From positions 1 through 64,000 of the forward strand of contig NZ_QLNP01000003.1 in NCBI RefSeq assembly GCF_003261175.1: a stretch of DNA of 64,000 bases. Direction: 5' to 3'. Numbering within the stretch: position 1 is the first letter of the stretch; each line of letters starts with the position of its first letter. Position numbers and translations under genes: made by a program. The notes under the pieces were generated by a model. That model worked only from the letters and a program-made list of their open reading frames with translations, did not search any database and was not told the origin of the DNA. The stretch is from Arthrobacter globiformis (GTDB taxonomy: Bacteria; Actinomycetota; Actinomycetes; Actinomycetales; Micrococcaceae). Shown in pieces: positions 27,993 to 35,980 of this stretch.

Positions 27993-29131
27993 CCGTCTGG
28001 GGCGACCTGCAGGGCCAGCCTGCCGTCGTCACCCAGCTGCGGCAGGCGGCCATGGGTGAAGGGCTGACGCACGCCTGGCTGTTCACCGGGCCTCCGGGCT
28101 CCGGCCGTTCCAATGCGGCCAAGGCCTTCGCCGCGGCGCTGAACTGCGACCAGGACGACGTCACCAATCGCGGCTGCGGCACCTGCCCGGCGTGCCTGAC
28201 CATCCTGGGTGAAACCCACGCCGACGTCTCCTTTGTGCGCACCGAAAAGGTGACCATCACCATCGACGAGGCCCGTGAACTCGTGGCCACCGCCGGCAAC
28301 CGGCCGTCCTCGGCCCGCTGGCGGATCATCGTGGTGGAGGACGCCGACCGCATGGCCGAGCGCACCACCAACGTGCTGCTCAAGGCCATCGAGGAGCCCA
28401 CCCCCCGCACCATCTGGATGCTGTGCGCCCCCTCCCCTGCGGACGTCCTGGTGACCATCCGCTCAAGGTGCCGGGCAGTGGCCCTGCGGCTTCCGCCCGC
28501 CGCAGACGTGGCTGCCCTGCTGGTGAAGCGGGACGGCGTGGACCCTGCCCTTGCTGAGCGGGCTGCACGGGCCGCCCAGAGCCACGTGGGCATCGCCCGC
28601 CGTTTGGCGCGGGATAGCGAGGCCCGGGAACGGCGCCTGGAGACCGTCCGGTTCCCGCTGGGCCTGCGCGGCATTACGGCCGCTGTGATGATGGCTGATA
28701 AACTCGTGAAGATCGCCACCGCGGAGGCCACCAGCTCCAATGAGGAGCGCGACGCCGCCGAGAAGGCCGCCCTGCTGGCAACGCTGGGTGCTCCCGAGAC
28801 CGGGACCCTGCCGCCTGCCATGCGCAGCCAGGTGAAGCAGCTCGAGGACGATCAAAAGAGACGGGCCAAGCGTTCCATCACCGATTCACTCGACCGGACG
28901 CTGACCGACCTTCTGTCGTTCTACCGGGACGTTCTGATCATCCAGCTGGGGAACGCCGTCGAACTCGTGAACGTTGAACTCAGGAGCGAGCTGGAGGAGT
29001 TTGCCCAACGGTCCGGGCCGGAAGTGACACTCGCCCGCATGGACGCCATCAACAACGCCCGCAAGCGCATCACCACCACCAACGTCGCACCCCTGTTGGC
29101 CGTAGAGTCAATGGCCGCGAGCCTGATCTAA
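27989..29131 (+). CDS. holB: DNA polymerase III subunit delta'
   Basis: Clamp-loader subunit of 380 residues, AAA+ fold. The nucleotide loop is GPPGSGRSN (34-42), with Arg in place of the Walker Lys, normal for catalytically inert delta'. A zinc site CGTCPAC (63-69) with Cys53 follows, then VVEDADRM, and a C-terminal collar domain of helices. It helps load the beta clamp during replication. GTG 27989 overlaps the tmk stop by 4 nt. A longer open frame back to 27713 lies inside tmk and is excluded. Confidence 0.95.
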   Translation: MTVWGDLQGQPAVVTQLRQAAMGEGLTHAWLFTGPPGSGRSNAAKAFAAALNCDQDDVTNRGCGTCPACLTILGETHADVSFVRTEKVTITIDEARELVATAGNRPSSARWRIIVVEDADRMAERTTNVLLKAIEEPTPRTIWMLCAPSPADVLVTIRSRCRAVALRLPPAADVAALLVKRDGVDPALAERAARAAQSHVGIARRLARDSEARERRLETVRFPLGLRGITAAVMMADKLVKIATAEATSSNEERDAAEKAALLATLGAPETGTLPPAMRSQVKQLEDDQKRRAKRSITDSLDRTLTDLLSFYRDVLIIQLGNAVELVNVELRSELEEFAQRSGPEVTLARMDAINNARKRITTTNVAPLLAVESMAASLI

Positions 29132-29191
29132 GCCACGCACCGCCCGCCCTTTGCCTGACCAAGCTGACGCCGCCCACAAGGAGAACACCGC

Positions 29192-30769
29192 ATGATGTCT
29201 GCACCGCCCCTGTCCTCGCGACCCCGGACCCTCGCGGGCGGGATGCGGGCGGCCGGCGCCATGGCGCTGGCCCTGCTGCTGGCATCGTGCAGTGCCCTTG
29301 GCTTTTCCAAGGACGGGTCCTCCCAGGGCGGCTCCACCGGGCAGGCCGACCCCTCGATAGCGGCGGCCGCGCCCGAAGGGCTGAAGGACTTCTACTCCCA
29401 GACGATTGTCTGGGAGCCCTGCGAGGAAAAGCTGCAGTGCGCCAAGGTCAAGGTGCCGGTGGACTACGCGAAACCGGACGGCGACACGATTGAACTCGCT
29501 GCCGTGAAGATCGCCAGTACCGGGAACAAGAAGCAGGGCAGCCTGCTGGTCAACCCCGGCGGACCGGGCGCATCCGGCTACGACTTCGTCAGGGACGCCG
29601 GCAACAGTAATTTCTCTGAGACGGTGCGCGCCAACTACGACCTCATCGGTTTCGATCCCCGCGGCGTCAAGCGCTCGGCACCCGTCACCTGCCTCACCGA
29701 CAAGGAACGGGACGAGGCGAGGGCAAAGGTCTACACGCCGGAAACCGACGCCGGGCTGGCAGTCCTCCGCGCCGATAACAAGGCCATCGCCGCCAAGTGC
29801 GCTGAGCAAACGGGCGCGGTGCTTGGCCACATTGACACTGTCAGCGCGGCCAAGGACCTGGACGTCCTGCGCGCCGTGCTCAACGACTCGAAACTCAATT
29901 ACATGGGTTTTTCCTATGGCACTTTCCTGGGCTCCACCTACGCGTCGCTCTTCCCGGACAATGTGGGGCGCATGGTCCTCGATGGCGCCATCGATCCGTC
30001 CCTCAGCGCTGAGGAGCTGACTCTGGGCCAGGCGCGGGCCTTCGAGAAGGCGCTGCGCGCCTACGTGGAACATTGCCTCGGGGAGGAGGGGTGCCCCCTG
30101 AGCGGAACGGCCGACGACGGCCTCCAGCAGGTCCGCGACCTCATCAATTCCGTGATCCAGACTCCCCGTACGGCCAAGGACGGCCGGCAGGTGGGCGGCA
30201 ATGCCTTCGTCAGCGGCATCGTCGTTCCGCTGTACGCCAACGAAAGCTGGCCGGCTCTGACGCAGGCACTGGACGCGGCCATGAAGGGCGACGTCAGCCC
30301 CATGCTTCGCCTGGCCGACCTGGGTGCGAACCGGTCCCCCAGCGGCAAATACACGTCCAACACGGCCCTTGCCTTCAGCGCCATCAACTGCCTGGACTAC
30401 CCCACGAGCAGCGATCCCGCGGCCATGCGTGCCGAGGAGCAGCGGCTTCGTGAGGCCTCCCCCACGCTGGGCTACTTCTTCGCCTACGGCGGGGCGAACT
30501 GCGCGGACTGGCCGTACAAGAACGTCCGCACCCCGTCAGCCGTCAAGTACAGCGGCTCCGCACCGATCGTCGTCGTCGGTACCACCGGCGACCCGGCAAC
30601 GCCGGTGGAGTGGGCGAGCGAACTGCGGAAGCAGCTGGGCAACGCGTCTTTGCTCACCTTCAAGGGCGAGGGCCACACCGCCTACGGCCGGTCCAACACC
30701 TGCATCACCAGCGCCGTGGACAAGTACCTCGTGGACGGCAAGGAGCCGGCGGACAACACCGTCTGCTGA
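29192..30769 (+). CDS. Secreted alpha/beta-hydrolase lipoprotein, TAP-like (tripeptidyl aminopeptidase family)
   Basis: 525 residues. The signal peptide ends in the lipobox ASC (Cys near 33), so the enzyme should be lipid-anchored. The alpha/beta-hydrolase core has the oxyanion segment LLVNPGGPGASGYDF, nucleophile Ser241 in GFSYGTFLG, a C-terminal TAP-like domain, the acid in VGTTGDPATP and His in GEGHTAYGRS. The family includes Streptomyces tripeptidyl aminopeptidase and mycobacterial lipases/peptidases. ATG 29192 has AAGGAG at about 8 nt. It follows holB after 60 nt in the same direction. Confidence 0.88.
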   Translation: MMSAPPLSSRPRTLAGGMRAAGAMALALLLASCSALGFSKDGSSQGGSTGQADPSIAAAAPEGLKDFYSQTIVWEPCEEKLQCAKVKVPVDYAKPDGDTIELAAVKIASTGNKKQGSLLVNPGGPGASGYDFVRDAGNSNFSETVRANYDLIGFDPRGVKRSAPVTCLTDKERDEARAKVYTPETDAGLAVLRADNKAIAAKCAEQTGAVLGHIDTVSAAKDLDVLRAVLNDSKLNYMGFSYGTFLGSTYASLFPDNVGRMVLDGAIDPSLSAEELTLGQARAFEKALRAYVEHCLGEEGCPLSGTADDGLQQVRDLINSVIQTPRTAKDGRQVGGNAFVSGIVVPLYANESWPALTQALDAAMKGDVSPMLRLADLGANRSPSGKYTSNTALAFSAINCLDYPTSSDPAAMRAEEQRLREASPTLGYFFAYGGANCADWPYKNVRTPSAVKYSGSAPIVVVGTTGDPATPVEWASELRKQLGNASLLTFKGEGHTAYGRSNTCITSAVDKYLVDGKEPADNTVC

Positions 30770-30778
30770 CCCCGAACC

Positions 30779-31549
30779 TCAGGTTGCCTGGGATGCGCGC
30801 CACTCCAGTAGTGCCGGGAAGTCCTTGATGGAGGGCAGGACGTCGGTGGCGCCCGCGCCGCGAAGCGCCGCCTCGGAGTGCGACCCTGTCAGCACCCCGG
30901 CAGCCATAGAAGCCCCGGCACGCAGGCCGGAATGGATGTCCGCGGCGGAGTCCCCCACCACGGCCACCTTCCGGACGTCGTCAATGTCGAGGGCCAGGAC
31001 CGCTGTCAGCACCATGTCCGGGAACGGCCTGCCCCTGCCGGCGTCCGCGGGGCACAGGCTGAGGTCCGCCAGGCCCATCCAGCCCAGCGATTCGAGCACC
31101 ATGTTCTGCGTGTGGCGCCCGAAGCCGGTAGCCAGGCAGATCTTGATGCCGGCGCCCCGGAGCCACCCGATGGTGTCCTCGGCCCCCGGGACGGCCCGGA
31201 CTCCGCCGTCGGCGATGAGTTCATCGCAGTTCAGCTCGAACTTTTTGTTGGCACTTGTGGCCGCCTGGGGGTCGTCGAACAGTTCGGCGAAAACCGTCAT
31301 CCGGGAGATGCCGGAACGCTCCCGCGCGTAGCGCAGCATGCCTTCAAAACGGGCAGAGCCGGCCGGGACTCCCTGCTCTACCAGCGTGCGGGACATCGCG
31401 CGGTCCATGAGGCCGCCGTCGTACACGGTTGTTCCCACCATGGCCAGCACCGCCAGCCGGACGGGATGGCCCTGCTCCGCCGCCTCCCCATCCGCCGAGA
31501 GGGCAGTGCGTCCTGTGCTGCCGGTTGAATCTGTGCTGGTAAGTGTCAT
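30779..31549 (-). CDS. HAD-superfamily protein, phosphonatase-like, nucleophile missing
   Basis: 256 residues. The layout matches the phosphonatase-like HAD group: motif I region LAVLAMVGTTVYDGG near 32-46, a helical cap, motif II in CLATGFG, motif III near RGRPFPDM, motif IV in VAVVGDSAADIHSGLRAG. Family members have DMAGTTV or similar in motif I. Here the nucleophilic Asp is Ala (codon GCC, one base from GAC), so ordinary phosphoryl transfer should be impossible, while motifs II and IV look intact. It may be non-catalytic or recently inactivated. ATG 31549 has GGAG at 8 nt. It is convergent with the TAP-like gene, 9 nt apart. Confidence 0.82.
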   Translation of the reverse strand: MTLTSTDSTGSTGRTALSADGEAAEQGHPVRLAVLAMVGTTVYDGGLMDRAMSRTLVEQGVPAGSARFEGMLRYARERSGISRMTVFAELFDDPQAATSANKKFELNCDELIADGGVRAVPGAEDTIGWLRGAGIKICLATGFGRHTQNMVLESLGWMGLADLSLCPADAGRGRPFPDMVLTAVLALDIDDVRKVAVVGDSAADIHSGLRAGASMAAGVLTGSHSEAALRGAGATDVLPSIKDFPALLEWRASQAT

Positions 31550-31699
31550 GGTTTGAGCTCCTTTGCCGCTGGTGCGCAGGTATGCTGCGACACACTGTCG
31601 GACCCAGCATTCCCGCCGTTGCTGTGGGCGGCCTGAACCGGATCCGACGGCGGAATGAACGTCCTGCCAACGTCAATCGCCGCTAGCGGGGCGCTCATT

Positions 31700-31729
31700 T
31701 TGACCCGGACACGGGGACTCTATTACAGT
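31700..31729 (+). promoter_or_regulatory. Promoter of tRNA-Thr
   Basis: TTGACC (31700-31705) is followed by an 18-nt spacer and TACAGT (31724-31729). It ends 45 nt before the tRNA. Alternative -10 choices (TATTAC) give a worse 15-nt spacing. Confidence 0.5.
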
Positions 31730-31774
31730 TGTCTCTTGCATGAACCGGCCGGTTTCCCGGCTGATTGGTGCGGT

Positions 31775-31847
31775 GCTTCCTTAGCTCAGTCGGTAGAGCG
31801 TTTCACTCGTAATGAAAAGGTCATCAGTTCGATTCTGATAGGAAGCT
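31775..31847 (+). tRNA. tRNA-Thr (anticodon CGT)
   Basis: 73 nt. The acceptor arms GCTTCCT and AGGAAGC pair fully. The D arm GCTC/GAGC, anticodon stem TTTCA/TGAAA with loop CTCGTAA, and T arm ATCAG/CTGAT with TTCGATT fold as a normal cloverleaf. CCA is not encoded. Confidence 0.97.
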
Positions 31848-31854
31848 CGGGAAG

Positions 31855-31898
31855 AACCCCGTATTGTCGTTGATTTCGGCGATGATGCGGGGTTTTTT
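31855..31898 (+). terminator. tRNA-Thr terminator
   Basis: AACCCCG (31855-31861) pairs with CGGGGTT (31888-31894), and TTTTTT follows. It is a classical intrinsic terminator just past the tRNA. Confidence 0.8.
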
Positions 31899-32227
31899 GC
31901 TGGTTAAGCCCGAGAGCGCCATTCGCCCGGGCACATCTTTGGCGCCCGTCGGCGCACACATCCGTTTCACCGGATCCACGCACGTCGTCGGAGACCTAGG
32001 CCAATCGTGGCATTACACGCCGCGGGCGGGTTTTCTTGAGCCAGAATTGATCGGCATCCGATGGGACCTTGAGTCAACAACGGCAGAGTGTTGGTTACCG
32101 GCACCGAAGGCCGGTCGTCCTAAGTCCGCAGGTCGGGCCAACAAATAACCCCACACACGTCCCCTCCGTCGTTTGGCCCCAGAACCGCGGCGGAGGGGGC
32201 CCATCCGTAAGGCAGACGCCACGACAG
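31899..32227. other. Non-coding stretch between the tRNA-Thr terminator and the convergent lipoprotein
   Basis: I see no supported gene here. A 94-codon open frame across 31864-32148 begins inside the terminator and has no ribosome-binding site or family features. No direct repeat of the tRNA 3' end is visible, so this is not a recognisable integration scar. Confidence 0.6.
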
Positions 32228-33226
32228 CTAGGCGGGGGCGCACACCGCCGTCACAAAGTCGTAGATCTGCCCACGCAGTGCAGTGCCGGCGGCGATTTTC
32301 AGCTGCCCCTCGCGGTCTCCCACACCCACATGCAGGGGCAGCAGCGTGCCGACTTTGTCCTCCGGGATCGCATGCGGATCGCAGCGGGCGGGACGGATCC
32401 GCAGGCGGAGTTCAGAGCGCGGGGCGCCCTGCACGATGCGGACGTTACGCGGCCACGGCTCGTCCGCCGGTGCGGCAATCAGGGTGGTCCCGTCGATATT
32501 CGCGATGGTCACCGACCTGAGGTCCGTGCCGGCGCCGCCCGCTTCTTTCGGCGTGATGACCAGCCGGACGACGGCGGTGCGGGAGTCCGGCGCAACCTCA
32601 AGTCTGCGGTCCAGGACGATGTCCGCCACGGCGGCCACCTCTGCCGCCAGGCACTGCTCCCTGTTGTTCCGCTCCAGGACCCCGAAGGGGTCGACGGCGA
32701 CCGGCGCCACTTCCCGCAGACCGGGCCGCCCGGGCTCCGAATACCTCACGGTGGCGACTGGCTGCTGAATGCTTGATTGCTGCGTAGCTGCTGGGTCCTG
32801 ACCGCAGACCGGGGCCGGCAGCCGGGCAGGGAGGCTCTTGGGCTGGCCGGGAGGCAGTTCGAGGCTGCCGCCCGCCGGCTCCCACAGGATGTCCCCCTGA
32901 AACAGTGGCGACGCCAGTTGCGCCGCGGCTACTGTCAGGGGCCTGCCGGACACGTTGGTGAGCAGGAGCTGGATGGCCTGTTTGCCGTACTGGTCGCGCG
33001 ACTGGTACACCTCCACCGTTATCGGCAGCGGTCCAGCAGACTCCTGTGGCTCCGGCACGGTGCAGGCCGCCAGCGCAGGGACCGCCGTCGCCATGGCAAC
33101 CGCCGCCAGGACACTCAGCCGGCGGCGGTTGCCCTTACGGAACGCGCCCGCTGGCGACTTCAGCGCAGGGAAAACGTGCGCAACAGGGCACGGGCCCAGG
33201 ACCTGTTGTCCATCCAACAGGTCCAC
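32228..33226 (-). CDS. Secreted or lipoprotein of unknown function
   Basis: Up to 332 residues. After a basic region (FRKGNRRRLSVLAAVAMATA) comes a hydrophobic stretch ending VPALAAC near 54, which looks like a lipobox, so the true start may be internal. The mature part has Ig-like beta features (LLTNVSGRPLTV) and two or three late Cys. The C-terminus is YDFVTAVCAPA. GTG 33226 is used for want of a better start. It follows the SRPBCC gene after 14 nt and may share its transcript. I do not recognise a family. Confidence 0.7.
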   Translation of the reverse strand: MDLLDGQQVLGPCPVAHVFPALKSPAGAFRKGNRRRLSVLAAVAMATAVPALAACTVPEPQESAGPLPITVEVYQSRDQYGKQAIQLLLTNVSGRPLTVAAAQLASPLFQGDILWEPAGGSLELPPGQPKSLPARLPAPVCGQDPAATQQSSIQQPVATVRYSEPGRPGLREVAPVAVDPFGVLERNNREQCLAAEVAAVADIVLDRRLEVAPDSRTAVVRLVITPKEAGGAGTDLRSVTIANIDGTTLIAAPADEPWPRNVRIVQGAPRSELRLRIRPARCDPHAIPEDKVGTLLPLHVGVGDREGQLKIAAGTALRGQIYDFVTAVCAPA

Positions 33227-33240
33227 GGCCCGCGATTTTT

Positions 33241-33714
33241 CTAGAACTGCCCGGTGGGGCCGCTGTCCTCGACTTCGCCGCGCCAGCCGCCGGTTTCCGT
33301 GCCGCGTGACTCGATGAAGTCCTTGAATTTCCGCATGTCGGCCTTGACCTGCATTTCGTCAATCTTCAGGGCCGCGCCTGCTTTCTCCGTGACGGTTTCC
33401 GGCGCCCATTCGAAGTGGACCTTTACCTTGGTGTGATTGGCGTCCAAGGGGGTGAACCTGATGATGCCGGCGTGGGACTTGCCATCGGTACTGCGCCAGG
33501 CGATCCGATCATCAGGCTCCTGGTCGACTATCTCCGTATCAAATTCCCGTTTCACGCCGCCGACCTTCGTGACCCAGTGATTGGTGGTGTTGCTCAGCTG
33601 GGTAACGGATTCGACGCCGGACATGAACTGCGCAAATGATTCGAACTGCGTCCACTGGTTGTAGGCCGTATGGACCGGAACTGCGACATCAACGGTCTCT
33701 TCAACGGTTTCCAT
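33241..33714 (-). CDS. SRPBCC-family (START/Bet v1-like) protein
   Basis: 157 residues of the polyketide cyclase/dehydrase-like SRPBCC fold: ETVDVAVPVHTAYNQWTQFESF at the start, FMSGVESVTQL, then EPDDRIAWRSTDG and a C-terminal long helix DMRKFKDFIESRG. The fold binds hydrophobic ligands. Many actinobacterial relatives have no assigned role. ATG 33714 has GGAGG at 6 nt. It heads a two-gene run with the lipoprotein downstream. Confidence 0.85.
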   Translation of the reverse strand: METVEETVDVAVPVHTAYNQWTQFESFAQFMSGVESVTQLSNTTNHWVTKVGGVKREFDTEIVDQEPDDRIAWRSTDGKSHAGIIRFTPLDANHTKVKVHFEWAPETVTEKAGAALKIDEMQVKADMRKFKDFIESRGTETGGWRGEVEDSGPTGQF

Positions 33715-33845
33715 CTGCTTCCTCCTGTCATCACGGGTGGCCCGCCTTCGGACCCTCGGCAGCCGCCGTCGTCCCCCACAGCAACCGCCATCTGAACGGT
33801 AGGTCCGGTGGCTTCCTGTGTCCAGACCTTGCAGGTGATTGGGGA

Positions 33846-34085
33846 TCAGGGAGCGCCGGCGGCTCCGCCCGCGGTAACCAGGAGGTCCCCGACCCGGCAC
33901 TCCAGGACGTCACAGATGGCCGTCAGGGTGGAGAACCTGATCGCCTTGGCCCTGTCGTTTTTCAGTACCGACAGGTTCACCAGGCTGACGCCGACCCGCT
34001 TGCTCAGTTCGGTCAGGGTCATCCCGCGGTCTGCCAGCAGCTCGTCGAGCCGGCAATGGATTCCTGAGGCTTCCTCCGCCGGCAT
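33846..34085 (-). CDS. YozG-like helix-turn-helix regulator
   Basis: 79 residues, nearly all an XRE/Cro-type HTH: RLDELLADRGMTLTELSKRVGVS, then NLSVLKNDRAKAIRFSTLTAICDVL and CRVGDLL. This is the YozG-like small regulator that often follows a DUF2975 membrane protein. ATG 34085 overlaps the DUF2975 stop as TGATG, so the two are translationally coupled. It probably binds the palindrome at 34731-34765 and represses its own operon; that is inference. Confidence 0.87.
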   Translation of the reverse strand: MPAEEASGIHCRLDELLADRGMTLTELSKRVGVSLVNLSVLKNDRAKAIRFSTLTAICDVLECRVGDLLVTAGGAAGAP

Positions 34086-34720
34086 CAGACCAGACCCTCG
34101 GTGTCCTTCTGCAGCCTGCGGCCAAACTCGAAGACCCCGGCGACAAGAAGCAAGGCGATGCCCAGTACCAGCGGACCGACGTTGAAATCCAAAGAGAAGA
34201 GGTAGTACTCCCCCGGCACACGCCCGCTCGCTCCGATCAGGTCTGCCAGCCGGCTCCGCGCGATGGAATCGAGAATCTGCCCCACCGTCCCGGCCAGTGC
34301 GAGGACAAATCCCCCGGCGCCAACGAGCCACGCAGAACCACGGGTGAAAAGAAGTTCACTCCGGAGCCGGTAGGCCAGCAGGAAGATCAGCGCCAAAACG
34401 GCAAGAATGCCGAGTTGGTTCAGGGCCCCACCCCAAGCCAGCAGTGCGGCCGGGCCGGAAGGAAGCACCGGAAGGGTTGCATCAAGGGCGGTGTAGTGTC
34501 CGGTTGCCCCCAATGACAGTCCGGACGCGGCTTGGCGCGTCGTAGCCACAGGAAGTGTGAGCGTCACGGGACCTGGAGCGGAAGCAACGATGCCCGACAC
34601 CGTGAGCACCGTCGTCGTGACTGCCGCCGCTGCCGAGGCAATCATCAGAAAAAGCGCATCTGTTCTGGACACGATCATTTTCCGGCCTGGAGCCGGAACG
34701 GCGCGCTTGGTAGCTTTCAT
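34085..34720 (-). CDS. DUF2975-family membrane protein
   Basis: 211 residues with four hydrophobic segments: ALFLMIASAAAAVTTTVLTV, LNQLGILAVLALIFLLAY, SAWLVGAGGFVLALAGTV and VGPLVLGIALLLVAGVFEFG. A polar loop between TM1 and TM2 lies on one side. DUF2975 proteins pair with a small HTH; the membrane protein may sense a signal and tether or release the regulator, which is a hypothesis. ATG 34720 has GGGGG at 4-5 nt. A near-ideal nested palindrome lies immediately upstream. Confidence 0.83.
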   Translation of the reverse strand: MKATKRAVPAPGRKMIVSRTDALFLMIASAAAAVTTTVLTVSGIVASAPGPVTLTLPVATTRQAASGLSLGATGHYTALDATLPVLPSGPAALLAWGGALNQLGILAVLALIFLLAYRLRSELLFTRGSAWLVGAGGFVLALAGTVGQILDSIARSRLADLIGASGRVPGEYYLFSLDFNVGPLVLGIALLLVAGVFEFGRRLQKDTEGLV

Positions 34721-34730
34721 CAATCCCCCA

Positions 34731-34765
34731 GTTATCGAAGCTCGTTAATAACGACAATCGATAAC
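34731..34765. promoter_or_regulatory. Nested palindromic operator upstream of DUF2975-HTH
   Basis: GTTATCGA (34731-34738) and TCGATAAC (34758-34765) form a perfect 8-bp inverted repeat. Inside, CGTTA-A-TAACG (34743-34753) is a second perfect palindrome. Both are centred on 34748. The element ends 10 nt before the DUF2975 ATG. It is AT-rich compared with the neighbourhood, as expected for an operator or promoter. Confidence 0.7.
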
Positions 34766-34915
34766 CTAGGGCTTGAAGAGGCCGGAGTCAATGCTGCTCA
34801 ACCTGCTGCTCCGGACAGGGCAAAAAGGAGCAAACAATTGATCATCGACATGGTCCCCGCACGGGCTTAACCTTTCCTCGCTGGGACCCAACAACAACGA
34901 CAGTGAGGCAGCGAA

Positions 34916-35308
34916 ATGGGAACCCGGGAAGATGCTGATTTGGTCCGCCGGGGCTACGAGGCATTCGGCGCAGGAGACATGGACACCCTTCGCAGCCTGT
35001 TTGCCGAGAACGCCGTCTGGCATCTGGGAGGAAGCGGCGGGCTGTCCGGTGACAAGCAGGGCCTGGACGCCATCCTCGCCTACTTCGGCGAACTGTTCAC
35101 GCGATCTGACGGCACCATCAGAGTTGATTTGGACGATTTGATCGGCGGGGAAAACCATACGGTGGGCTTCCAGAGGGTGCACGCACAACGCAACGGGGCG
35201 GCCATGGACCAACGCGCCGTCATCGTATTCGCGCTCCAGGACGGGAAAATCAGCGAGGCATATGAATTCCCGGAGGACACCGCCAAGGCCGCCGAATTCT
35301 GGTCCTGA
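34916..35308 (+). CDS. NTF2-like (SnoaL-type) family protein
   Basis: 130 residues of the NTF2-like fold: DADLVRRGYEAFGAGDMDTL, then LFAENAVWHLGGSGGLSGDKQGLDAI, the FTRSDGTIRVDLDDLI sheet and DGKISEAYEFPEDT at the end. SnoaL-like proteins bind small ligands or act as isomerases or cyclases; no catalytic assignment is possible. ATG 34916 has GAGGCAG at 4-5 nt. A GerW-like gene begins 4 nt after it. Confidence 0.82.
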   Translation: MGTREDADLVRRGYEAFGAGDMDTLRSLFAENAVWHLGGSGGLSGDKQGLDAILAYFGELFTRSDGTIRVDLDDLIGGENHTVGFQRVHAQRNGAAMDQRAVIVFALQDGKISEAYEFPEDTAKAAEFWS

Positions 35309-35312
35309 CGCC

Positions 35313-35645
35313 ATGGCAGATGCGATGACGTCCCTCACCGAATCCTTCAAAAATGTGGGCGTGTCCAGGGCCTACGGGGAGCCGATCCGGCTCGACGGGA
35401 AAGAACTCGTTCCCGTCGCGCTGGTCTCCTTCGGCTTTGGCGGCGGCACCGAAGGCGGCGATCCGGACGCAGCGGGCTCCGGCGGCGGAGGAGGCGGATT
35501 CGTCTTCCCCCTGGGGGTTTACACCCACGACGACGGCGGCCGGCTGACTTTCCGTCCAAATCCCCTGTCGCTGACCGCTTGCCTGGTACCGCTCGTATGT
35601 GCCGTCGGCTTTGCGCTGCGCGGCGCACTCCGGGCACGGCGGTAG
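35313..35645 (+). CDS. GerW/YtfJ-family protein
   Basis: 110 residues. Residues 8-40 (ESFKNVGVSRAYGEPIRLDG, LVPVALVSFGFGGG) and the Gly run GSGGGGGGF match the YtfJ/GerW family, first named for Bacillus spore germination. A C-terminal hydrophobic segment (LTACLVPLVCAVGFALRGAL) suggests membrane attachment. Actinobacterial members are not tied to sporulation and their role is unknown. ATG 35313 is 4 nt past the NTF2-like stop; its Shine-Dalgarno is weak. Confidence 0.8.
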   Translation: MADAMTSLTESFKNVGVSRAYGEPIRLDGKELVPVALVSFGFGGGTEGGDPDAAGSGGGGGGFVFPLGVYTHDDGGRLTFRPNPLSLTACLVPLVCAVGFALRGALRARR

Positions 35646-35689
35646 CCTCCCCAGTTTCCGACCGCTGTGTGATTCGCGGCCGGAGGTCG

Positions 35690-35857
35690 CTACGCGACGT
35701 CGTCGGCGATGTTCCGGTCCGACAGGTGGGCCAGCAGGGCCTTTTCCGGATTGCCGGGGTTCTCTTCGAGGTGGCGCAACAGGCTGACGCGCACATCAGG
35801 GCCTGTGGCAACAGCCGAAAGAACATCGATAATGACGTCCATGACCTGACGGCGCAT
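35690..35857 (-). CDS. Small hypothetical protein (55 aa)
   Basis: 55 residues starting MRRQVMDVIIDVLSAVATG and ending LSDRNIADDVA, amphipathic and acidic. ATG 35857 has GGAGG at 8 nt, the main support. An in-frame GTG at 35890 would add 11 residues. It is convergent with the GerW-like gene. I recognise no family, but codon use looks like that of its neighbours. Confidence 0.55.
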   Translation of the reverse strand: MRRQVMDVIIDVLSAVATGPDVRVSLLRHLEENPGNPEKALLAHLSDRNIADDVA

Positions 35858-35919
35858 CGTCCAATCCTCCGAAGCGTACGTCACGTCCACCTCCCATCCG
35901 GCCGCGGGACCCTGGAACC

Positions 35920-35953
35920 AGTGGGGCCGGCCCTCGCTTGGGCCGACCCCACT
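35920..35953 (-). terminator. Hairpin after the GlsB-type gene
   Basis: A 14-bp stem with one mismatch and a 6-nt loop lies 28 nt past the stop of the GlsB-type gene. It has no clear T-run. Confidence 0.45.
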
Positions 35954-35980
35954 TGCAGATCATGGTGCTATGAAATCAGG

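Noticed and set aside
28092-28118. Defective Walker A in holB as evidence of a broken gene
   Set aside because: GPPGSGRS with Arg for Lys is normal for delta' subunits, which do not hydrolyse ATP.
31864-32148. 94-codon open frame after tRNA-Thr
   Set aside because: It starts inside the tRNA terminator, has no ribosome-binding site and no recognisable features.
31775-32227. tRNA-Thr as an integrated-element attachment site
   Set aside because: No duplicate of the tRNA 3' end and no integrase were found within the window.
34766-35350. 194-codon frame antisense to the NTF2-like gene
   Set aside because: The plus-strand gene has a good start, family motifs and a tightly linked partner; the antisense frame has none.
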